Below are positions 1-5,370 of a stretch of 14,532 nt of DNA, in pieces. The position numbers and the translations under genes were made by a program. Within the stretch, counting starts at the first letter, position 1; each line of letters begins with the position of its first letter. The DNA lies in assembly GCA_052390415.1 (NCBI GenBank), contig JBQTGY010000002.1, positions 1-14,532 of the forward strand, read 5' to 3'. Under the pieces are notes generated by a model. It ran no database searches and had not been told where the DNA came from. It was given only the letters and a program-made list of their open reading frames with translations. Source of the DNA: JANNWF01 sp052390415 (GTDB lineage: Bacteria; Pseudomonadota; Gammaproteobacteria; Xanthomonadales; Xanthomonadaceae).

Positions 1-201
1 AAAGACCGGTTGCAGATCCTCTCGCTTGAGCAACACCTGATTGCCGATGCGATTGGAAATGCGTGGTGCGGCTTCCAGTGGCGTGCGCCGCGCGACGTCG
101 TAGACCGGCGCGGTGAGGATCGCGCGCAGCCACTGCGCGCGGTCGATGGCCACGGCTGGCTCAGCAGCCACCTCCTGGTTGCTTGCTGTCGATGGATTCA
201 C
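1..201 (-). CDS. ilvA: Threonine dehydratase (biosynthetic), N-terminal fragment
   Basis: This is the start of biosynthetic threonine deaminase, the PLP enzyme that converts threonine to 2-oxobutanoate, the first committed step to isoleucine. Only 67 codons are in the window and the gene continues past position 1. Reading leftwards from the GTG at 201, the peptide contains WLRAILTAPVYDVARRTPLE and then VLLKREDLQPVF. That matches the N-terminus of IlvA, whose usual form is an AILxAPVY motif followed by the KREDxQPVxSFKxRGA segment carrying the PLP lysine; the lysine itself lies outside the window. The GTG overlaps the TGA of leuB by four bases (GTGA), which implies translational coupling. A second in-frame GTG about 16 codons later (VAIDRAQW) is an alternative start. 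The family call is firm; the exact start is less so. Confidence 0.88.
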   Translation of the reverse strand, partial: MNPSTASNQEVAAEPAVAIDRAQWLRAILTAPVYDVARRTPLEAAPRISNRIGNQVLLKREDLQPVF

Positions 202-1280
202 GCCGCTCGCCGTTGCCGCTGTCGTTTCGGCAAACGAGCGATCACCGCAGCTCCCGCTTCGGCCGTGCTCGCGGCATCACGCTTGCGCAGGTCGCGTGTC
301 AACACGCCATCGTTCAAGGCCTGCGAAACCGCCGTTTCGACAGCACTGGCTTCGACCGTCAAGCCCAATGAATGCCGCAACAGCATCGCCACCGACAACA
401 GCGTGGCGTAGGGATTTGCGATGCCCTTGCCTGCGATATCCGGTGCGGAGCCATGAATCGGCTCATACAGCCCGACCTTGCCCAAACCCAAGGACGCGGA
501 TGGCAACAGCCCCATCGAGCCAGCGAGTACCGCGGCCTCGTCGGTCAGGATGTCACCAAACAGATTCTCGGTGAGGATGACATCGAAGTCGGCGGGACGA
601 GTCAGCAGATACATCGCCATTGAGTCGACCAGCAAATGTTCGACCCGCACATCGGGATAGTCGTCACGCATGATCCGCGTCACCGTACTGCGCCACAGCC
701 GCGAGGTCTCCATCACGTTGGCCTTGTCGACATGGGTGAGCTTGCCGCGCCGCGCCCGCGCCAATTCTGCCGCGCGACGGGTGACACGCTCGATCTCCGC
801 CACTGTGTAGCGACATTCGTCCGTGGCCATATCGGCAGTCCGCTGCTTGGCCCCAAAATAACTGCCACCGGTCAGTTCGCGGACGAAAATCAGGTCGACG
901 TTTTTCAACAGTCGAGTCTTGATTGGCGACTGCGTGGCTCCCGCAGGATGCGGCTTGACCGGTCGCAAATTCGCGAACACGCCCAGGGTCGCCCGCAGCT
1001 TGAGCAGGCCCTGCTCAGGCCGCACCGGCGCATTCGGATCCGACCACTTCGGCCCACCCACGGCACCCAGCAACACCGCATCCGCGCGCTGGCAAGCGGC
1101 GATGGTAGCCGCCGGGAGCGGATCGCCTTCGGCGTCGATTGCACACCCGCCTATCAGCGCCTCTTCCATGCTGAAACTGTGGCCGTAGCGCGCGGCAATC
1201 GCGTCCAGGAGCAATCGACCTTGAGCGACCACTTCGGGGCCGATGCCGTCGCCGGGGAGGAGGGTGATGTGGGATTGCAT
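198..1280 (-). CDS. leuB: 3-isopropylmalate dehydrogenase
   Basis: LeuB oxidises and decarboxylates 3-isopropylmalate to 2-oxoisocaproate with NAD+, the third step of leucine synthesis, in the cytoplasm as a homodimer. The 360-residue protein has the usual family length. It shows LLPGDGIGPEVV at 7-18, the RPEQGLLKLRATLGVFANLRP substrate-binding stretch from 87 onwards (its arginines contact the substrate), RELTGGSYFG at 134-143 with the catalytic Tyr141, HVDKANVM with Lys186, VDSMAMYL with Asp219, NLFGDILTDEAAVLAGSMG at 239-257 with Asp243 and Asp247, and the NAD-binding EPIHGSAPDIAGKGIANP at 273-290. The reading frame extends upstream to 1337, but that part encodes unrelated sequence that approaches the neighbouring repeat; MQSHITLLPG is the family-like start. 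No strong ribosome-binding site is visible. It is coupled to ilvA downstream. leuC and leuD are not upstream, where a repeat element begins instead. Confidence 0.95.
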   Translation of the reverse strand: MQSHITLLPGDGIGPEVVAQGRLLLDAIAARYGHSFSMEEALIGGCAIDAEGDPLPAATIAACQRADAVLLGAVGGPKWSDPNAPVRPEQGLLKLRATLGVFANLRPVKPHPAGATQSPIKTRLLKNVDLIFVRELTGGSYFGAKQRTADMATDECRYTVAEIERVTRRAAELARARRGKLTHVDKANVMETSRLWRSTVTRIMRDDYPDVRVEHLLVDSMAMYLLTRPADFDVILTENLFGDILTDEAAVLAGSMGLLPSASLGLGKVGLYEPIHGSAPDIAGKGIANPYATLLSVAMLLRHSLGLTVEASAVETAVSQALNDGVLTRDLRKRDAASTAEAGAAVIARLPKRQRQRRAA

Positions 1281-1338
1281 TTTCGGTGTTTGTCTGAGTG
1301 TGTTTGGTGGGCGGACTGACTTCATGGCGAAGCTCATT

Positions 1339-1455
1339 TCTCGTCATTCCGGCGAAGGCCGGAGTCTAGTTTTCGGCTTCTCTCGCTTCATTTTGGTTTG
1401 TCGCGCGGTTTCGTCCGCCTACGGCGGCGGCCGAGTCACTTTTCTTTGCTTCGCC
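1339..1455 (+). repeat. Left arm of the inverted-repeat element
   Basis: It begins TCTCGTCATTCCGGCGAAGG and ends in CCGAGTCACTTTTCTTTG plus a short tail. The reverse complement of 2036-2150 aligns along nearly its whole length: the first 25 bases have one difference, the middle (GCTTCTCT, GGTTTCGTCC) is moderately diverged, and GGCCGAGTCACTTTTCTTTG is identical in both. Divergence concentrated in the middle suggests conserved functional ends. Confidence 0.8.
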
Positions 1456-1465
1456 AAAGAAAAGT
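1438..1465. repeat. Perfect hairpin in the left arm
   Basis: ACTTTTCTTTG and CAAAGAAAAGT form an 11-bp perfect stem around a 6-nt loop (CTTCGC). The second arm runs into TAACCAAAAGAAAGGCGA, the perfect inverted partner of 1946-1970. The right arm of the element lacks the equivalent complete hairpin. It is not followed by a T-run on either strand, so a terminator role is not supported. Confidence 0.7.
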
Positions 1466-1630
1466 AACCAAAAGAAAGGCGACCCGAGCATCGCGCGGCT
1501 ACGCCGTTCCCTGCGCTGCTCGCCGGACTCGGGCCAGCGCGAACTCGCACATCCATGTGCTCGGACATGCGCGCCTTTCCCCCGAGCCCGGCTGCGCTGC
1601 TCGGCGCGATGACGGGGCCCAGGGTCAAGA

Positions 1631-1690
1631 GCCAGAGCAACAGCAACAGCACGAGCAACAACAGGAGCAGATGCAGAAGCAGATGCAAGT
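1631..1690. repeat. CAG/CAA-rich low-complexity tract
   Basis: The plus strand is made of GAGCAACAGCAACAGCACGA-type triplets and then GCAGATGCAGAAGCAGATGC. One frame reads as a Gln/Glu/Met-rich peptide and another as Ser/Asn-rich. There is no true periodic unit beyond the trinucleotide. It sits in the centre of the inverted-repeat element and may be a slippage-prone spacer. Confidence 0.6.
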
Positions 1691-2035
1691 GCATCGGTAT
1701 CAAGACAAGGCGCAGTCATCCACGAGAGTGCGGGCCCCTGCTCTTGCTTTTGACTTTGGGGTCCCCTTTGTGGCGGCGGCGGTTGGGAGATCAGGCCCGT
1801 CAGGGGTGCGCGCATGGATGCGCGTGCGTTTTTGCCGGTACATGGATGTACTGTCGGGGCTTCGCCCACGCCTTCGCTTCGCTCGGTCAAAAACCCCTCC
1901 CAACTGCCGCGAACTCGCGGCTTCATCGCGAGCGCCACATCGGGATCGCCTTTCTTTTGGTTACTTTTCTGTATGTCGGGCATCCTGCCCTCCACCCTTC
2001 GGGCCGCCTTCGGCGCGCGCTCCTGCGCGCCTCGT

Positions 2036-2150
2036 GGCGACTCAAAGAAAAGTGACTCGGCCACCGCGAGGTGGACGAAACCCTGCGGCGAGCCAGACTA
2101 AAGCCAGAGAAGCGAAAAGCTGGATTCCGGACTTCGCCGGAATGACGAGA
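2036..2150 (-). repeat. Right arm of the inverted-repeat element
   Basis: This is the inverted partner of 1339-1455. It ends 19 bp before the ATG of the MCE gene, so the element supplies the whole leader of that gene, including any promoter within it. Confidence 0.8.
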
Positions 2151-2169
2151 CAAACATGAGCCCCCCTCT

Positions 2170-3087
2170 ATGAAACGCGACAACATCAACTACGTCCTGG
2201 TCGGACTCATCGTCGTGGTGGCGCTGGGCATCTTGCTTTCGACGCTGGCGGCGATCACGGGTCGGGGTGGCGCCGCGACCAGTTATTACGTGCAGTTCGC
2301 CAATGTGTCCGGTTTGCGGTTTGGCGCGCCGGTGTATTACGAAGGCTTCAAGGTCGGTCAGGTGATCGGCATCGAGCCGCAGCGGGAGTCCGGGCGCACG
2401 CGCTATCGGGTGGAGCTGGGGGTGCAGTCGGATTGGCCCATTCCGTCCGACAGCATTGCTGCGCGGCAGTCGTCGGGATTGTTGGCGGACATGGCGATAG
2501 GCATTCGCGAAGGCAGCAGCCCGCAGATGCTGGACGCGGGTGGCGAGTTGAAGGGCGAGGAAGGCGGTGACGTTTTCGCGGCGATGAATGAGTTGGCAGG
2601 CGAGCTGACCGTGCTCTCGAAAGAACGCATCCGACCACTGATCGAAACTCTCGCGCTGCGGGTGGATTCGCTGGGCGCCACCCTGGATGAAGGCGCGCCG
2701 ACGCTGGTGCTGGAATCGCAAAAACTCCTGGAGCGTCTCAACAAGGCGGCCGATTCGATCAATGCCGTGTTGGACGAGCCGAATCGCGATGCCATCGCCG
2801 GCACCTTGCAGGACGTGCGAATCCTTGCGGCGGAGTTGAAGACCACCCAGGCGCAGGCCGACACCTTGCTGGTGTCGTTGAACGCGGCCGTGGACGAAAA
2901 TCGCCCGGCGTTGCGGCAGTCGGTGGCTGACATTGAGCTCAGCATTGGCGCGATCGCGCAGCGCATCGATGCGATCACTCACCATCTGGAATCGTCGAGC
3001 CGCAATTTCGACGAGTTCAGTCGCGAGATTCGCCGCAGCCCGAATCGGCTGTTGTTCACGGCGCCACAAGATGAGGTGGAGGAATGA
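2170..3087 (+). CDS. MCE/MlaD-domain lipid-transport protein
   Basis: This is probably the periplasmic, inner-membrane-anchored substrate-binding component of an MCE-type lipid ABC transporter (MlaD/PqiB class), which moves phospholipids or other lipids between the two membranes. The 305-residue protein has a short cytoplasmic start, one membrane anchor at about 8-29 (YVLVGLIVVVALGILL), and an MCE domain at about 38-115 containing YYVQFANVSGLRFGAPVYYE and GFKVGQVIGIEP. A long alpha-helical, probably coiled-coil C-terminal part of about 170 residues follows, as in the needle-forming MCE proteins. The start fits the family (short charged head before the anchor) but has only CCCCCCTCT upstream, with no Shine-Dalgarno. 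It overlaps the next gene by ATGA. The ATPase and MlaE-like permease that normally precede such a gene are absent; the inverted-repeat element lies there instead. The substrate is unknown. Confidence 0.88.
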   Translation: MKRDNINYVLVGLIVVVALGILLSTLAAITGRGGAATSYYVQFANVSGLRFGAPVYYEGFKVGQVIGIEPQRESGRTRYRVELGVQSDWPIPSDSIAARQSSGLLADMAIGIREGSSPQMLDAGGELKGEEGGDVFAAMNELAGELTVLSKERIRPLIETLALRVDSLGATLDEGAPTLVLESQKLLERLNKAADSINAVLDEPNRDAIAGTLQDVRILAAELKTTQAQADTLLVSLNAAVDENRPALRQSVADIELSIGAIAQRIDAITHHLESSSRNFDEFSREIRRSPNRLLFTAPQDEVEE

Positions 3088-3722
3088 ACATGTGCCGACA
3101 TGGGCTGGGTTCCGGGTTCACCGCAGGATTGGTCGCATTGCTGATCCTGCTGCTGAGCGGTTGTGTTTCGACCTCCGGCATTCCTGACACCACCTATTTC
3201 CGCTTGCCTACGCGCGCTGCCGTGACCGCCTTGCCGGCGCCCTTGTTCGCGCAACCGATCAGCGTCGACACCTTGATCGCGGATGGCCTGTATTCGGATC
3301 AAGCGTTGATCTACAGCCTGGATCCGGAGGCGGCGCGCTTGCGTGCCTATCACTACCAGCTGTGGGTGGATCCGCCAGTGCGCATGTTGCAGCGCCGGCT
3401 GATCGGAGCGTTGCGGGATCTGAATGCTTCTGCCGTGGTGGCGGATCGCTTGCCCTCCAATGCAGCCCGACTGCGGGTAAGTGGTCGTATCGAACGTTTT
3501 GAACGGGTGCTGAGTGCGAGCGGTTGGGTGGCAGTGGTACAGCTGCAGCTGCGCGTCGAAGGTGGTGGCAACGAACTACCCATGCTGTTGCGTGAATACA
3601 AGGCCGAGGTGCCCGCTGCCGCTGCATCGGTCAAAGACTCGGTGACCGCCATGGGCGAGGCCTTGGATCAGGTTTTGGCCGCCTTCCTGCGCGATCTGCA
3701 AACCGCAGCCGCCGGTGTCTGA
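3084..3722 (+). CDS. ABC-type transport auxiliary lipoprotein (PqiC-like)
   Basis: A 212-residue predicted lipoprotein, probably the outer-membrane-facing partner of the MCE protein, as PqiC is for PqiB. The signal peptide is followed by a lipobox LLSGC with the lipidated Cys27, then VSTSGIPDTTYFRLPT. The opening Y/F-x-L segment after the cysteine, the LYSDQALIYSLDPEAARLRAYHYQLWVDPP stretch at about 69-98, and the alternating strands in the second half fit the ABC-transport auxiliary component fold. Two starts compete. The ATG at 3084 overlaps the preceding stop (ATGA), while the ATG at 3090 sits 7 nt after GGAGG (3078-3082), which is better spaced. The difference is two residues before the signal peptide. 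It is followed closely by holD, so the whole run is probably one transcript. Confidence 0.85.
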   Translation: MNMCRHGLGSGFTAGLVALLILLLSGCVSTSGIPDTTYFRLPTRAAVTALPAPLFAQPISVDTLIADGLYSDQALIYSLDPEAARLRAYHYQLWVDPPVRMLQRRLIGALRDLNASAVVADRLPSNAARLRVSGRIERFERVLSASGWVAVVQLQLRVEGGGNELPMLLREYKAEVPAAAASVKDSVTAMGEALDQVLAAFLRDLQTAAAGV

Positions 3723-4125
3723 GATGGTGGCGGTATGGAGTGCCGAGCAACAGCGATTGCTGCATGCTCTGGGATTCCAGGTGTTGCAGCCAGTTCAGGA
3801 GGCGGCAGGGCAGGCGTGCTTGTCCGACGTTGCCGACGGCGCGGCTCAGGTGCCAGTCGCGAACGTGCAATTGATGCGTCCGCGATTTTCGCTGATCAGC
3901 TTTCCGCCGTCGGCGGAGTCCGCTCAGCAGCAGATGTTGCTCGCGGTGTCACGCGCGGCGGGCTTGAGTCTGGATGGTGTGCAACTGGTGCAAGCGGGTG
4001 CCGGTGATGCCGAGATGGACTTGCCGTCGCTGGAGGTGTTGCTCAGCAGCGCCACTGCCCGCCGCGCATTGTGGCCGCGGTTGCGCAAGTTGAAGCGTGA
4101 CTTGCGCGGTCCCGCACCGGGATGA
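3715..4125 (+). CDS. holD: DNA polymerase III subunit psi
   Basis: Psi bridges the clamp-loader complex and chi, linking the replisome to single-stranded DNA-binding protein. The family is short and poorly conserved, so the call rests on pattern and position. At 136 residues it has psi length. It begins with a QQRLLHALGF helix like the usual QLQQLGI opening, has a hydrophobic core (RPRFSLISFPP), and ends with LPSLEVLLSSATARRALWPRLRKL at about 103-126, which closely parallels the C-terminal LxxLxANPTARAALWQQI of Escherichia coli psi. The rimI neighbour with an ATGA overlap is the classic holD-rimI arrangement. The frame opens with GTG at 3715, overlapping the lipoprotein gene by 8 bp; an ATG at 3724 is the alternative. 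Neither has a clear Shine-Dalgarno. Confidence 0.78.
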   Translation: MSEMVAVWSAEQQRLLHALGFQVLQPVQEAAGQACLSDVADGAAQVPVANVQLMRPRFSLISFPPSAESAQQQMLLAVSRAAGLSLDGVQLVQAGAGDAEMDLPSLEVLLSSATARRALWPRLRKLKRDLRGPAPG

Positions 4126-4604
4126 GCGCGTTACCTCGCCCAGACAGTTTGCCGGCCCAGTTGCGCGCGATGCACGAGGCCGATCTGCCGCAGGTGTTGG
4201 CGATCGAATCGGCGTCGTATGCGTTTCCTTGGTCAATCGGGGTATTTCGCGATTGTCTGCGCGCCGGTTATGGCTGCTGGGTGCTGGAATCCGATGGCGG
4301 CGATATTTTTGCTTACGCGGTGGTCAGCGTCGCCGCAGATGAGGCGCACCTGCTCAACGTCTGCGTCGCCCCGGACGTACAGGGCCAAGGCCATGGTCGT
4401 CGGCTGGTGCTGCGCATGCTGGACGCTGCGCGCTGGCACCGCGCTGAACGCGTGTTTCTGGAAGTGCGACCCTCGAATCCGACCGCAATCGCGCTGTACG
4501 AATCCTTGGGGTTCAGCGAAATCGGGCGGCGGCCGCGTTATTACCCGGCACATGGTGGCCGCGAAGATGCAATCGTGATGGGGCGGGAGTTGACGGCGGC
4601 ATAG
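4122..4604 (+). CDS. rimI: Ribosomal protein S18 alanine N-acetyltransferase
   Basis: RimI is a GNAT-family enzyme that transfers acetyl from acetyl-CoA to the N-terminal alanine of ribosomal protein S18. The 160-residue protein has an opening MHEADLPQVLAIESASYAFPWS typical of RimI, the acetyl-CoA loop VCVAPDVQGQGHGRRLV at about 80-96, FLEVRPSNPTAIALYESLGF at 112-131 containing the likely catalytic Glu114 and Tyr126 by comparison with the E. coli enzyme, and RRPRYYPAHGGREDAIVM near the end, the family tail. About 15 residues precede the usual start. The ATG overlaps the holD stop (ATGA). It ends the plus-strand run and is followed after 16 nt by a strong hairpin. Confidence 0.93.
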   Translation: MSALPRPDSLPAQLRAMHEADLPQVLAIESASYAFPWSIGVFRDCLRAGYGCWVLESDGGDIFAYAVVSVAADEAHLLNVCVAPDVQGQGHGRRLVLRMLDAARWHRAERVFLEVRPSNPTAIALYESLGFSEIGRRPRYYPAHGGREDAIVMGRELTAA

Positions 4605-4620
4605 GCAGTTGGCGGAGGAG

Positions 4621-4644
4621 AGCAGCCGAGCAAGCTCGGCTGCT
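4621..4644. terminator. Bidirectional hairpin between rimI and the GST gene
   Basis: AGCAGCCGAGC and GCTCGGCTGCT form a perfect 11-bp GC-rich stem around AA. It lies 16 nt after the rimI stop and 8 nt after the stop of the convergent GST gene. The T-run is short (TTTG on the plus strand), so termination may be modest, but position between two converging genes fits a shared terminator. Confidence 0.7.
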
Positions 4645-4652
4645 TTGCGTGC

Positions 4653-5273
4653 TCAGGGCCGCGGCGTGAACACGCCCGCCTGCTTGGCCGCCGGCCGCGC
4701 CGCCAAGCGCCGGCGATACTGCAACAAGGTCGGAAAGTCGTCGATCGCACGGGTCAGATAAAGCAGTTGGATTGCGTGACCCAACACGATGTCGGGCAAG
4801 GTAAAGCGCTCGCCAAGCAAATAGTCGTTGTTCTCAAGATGCCTGGATAGCCGGATCAGCAACGGCATCAACGCTGCTTGCGCTTCTTTGCGCTGCGCTT
4901 CATCCGGCATCAGCGCGGCGTAGCGAAAGACCAGGAACGTCGCCGAATCAAACGTGGATGCCGCAAAGAAAAGCCACGACAAATACTGCGGCCGATCCGG
5001 CGATGCCATCGGCACGGTCAAGCCCGCTTCCGGTCGCTTTTCTGCCAGCGACTGACAAATCGCCACCGATTCCCAACGCCATTCCCCATCGATTTCAACC
5101 GCCGGCACCAAGCCGAACGGATGCCGAGCAAGGTGCGTCTCGCGACGGTGTTCACCGCCGGCGAAATCGAGCTTGTGTTCGTCAATCGTGATGCCGAGTT
5201 CGTGCGACAGCCAGCGCACCCGCGCGCTGCGGTCGAAGGGCACGAACGAGTACAGACTCAGCTTGGTGGTCAT
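4653..5273 (-). CDS. Glutathione S-transferase family protein
   Basis: A 206-residue protein with the two-domain GST layout. The N-terminal thioredoxin-like half opens MTTKLSLYSFVPFDRSARVR, with Ser16 in the place where many bacterial GSTs carry the glutathione-activating serine. It continues through HPFGLVPAVEIDGEW, whose VPA contains the cis-proline that holds the glutathione backbone, and WESVAICQSLAE, which carries the Glu-Ser pair contacting the gamma-glutamyl group. The all-helical C-terminal half contains LLGERFTLPDIVLGHAI, the N-capping-box Asp region common to the fold. Substrate and biological role cannot be read from sequence. It is on the same strand as valS and about 100 nt downstream of it, with a weak hairpin between, and is convergent with rimI. 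No clear Shine-Dalgarno is visible. Confidence 0.88.
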   Translation of the reverse strand: MTTKLSLYSFVPFDRSARVRWLSHELGITIDEHKLDFAGGEHRRETHLARHPFGLVPAVEIDGEWRWESVAICQSLAEKRPEAGLTVPMASPDRPQYLSWLFFAASTFDSATFLVFRYAALMPDEAQRKEAQAALMPLLIRLSRHLENNDYLLGERFTLPDIVLGHAIQLLYLTRAIDDFPTLLQYRRRLAARPAAKQAGVFTPRP

Positions 5274-5328
5274 GCGATTGCCAGCGATTCAGACGTCTCG
5301 ATTGTCCGCTTCCCGGTGGCTTGCGCCA

Positions 5329-5346
5329 AGCGGGCAGGTGCCCGCT
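5329..5346. terminator. Hairpin downstream of valS (weak terminator candidate)
   Basis: AGCGGGCA and TGCCCGCT pair perfectly around two bases, 25 nt beyond the valS stop on the minus strand. On that strand it is followed only by TGG after the final CT, so it lacks a proper U-run. It could equally protect the 3' end or be a short repeat. Confidence 0.35.
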
Positions 5347-5370
5347 CTGACACTGGTTCCACCCCGAGAC

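Larger units (their letters stand above)
1339..2150. mobile_element. Composite inverted-repeat element, about 812 bp, no credible gene
   Basis: The gap between leuB and the MCE gene (about 890 bp) is almost entirely this structure. The outer ends (1339-1455 and 2036-2150) are imperfect inverted copies of about 115 bp; the outermost 25 bases match at 24 positions. Inside them lies a second, perfect 25-bp inverted pair (1458-1482 and 1946-1970). The core contains three CATGG/CATCC palindromes and a CAG-rich tract. Long open frames cross it on both strands, but they encode low-complexity Arg/Ala/Gln-rich peptides with no recognisable domain, as GC-rich repeat DNA often does. The end sequence, built on TCATTCCGGCGAAGGCCGGA, resembles intergenic repeats I recall from Xanthomonadales. 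No transposase is present, so if it moved it did so in trans. Mobile_element is my inference; the inverted structure is seen directly. Confidence 0.6.

Noticed and set aside
636..1319. Plus-strand frame of 227 codons opposite leuB
   Set aside because: Antisense shadow of leuB, with His/Arg-rich composition and no family resemblance.
1366..2159. Long open frames on both strands in the leuB/MCE gap (about 230-250 codons)
   Set aside because: They overlap one another, encode Arg/Ala/Ser/Gln-rich low-complexity peptides without domains, and coincide exactly with the inverted-repeat element.
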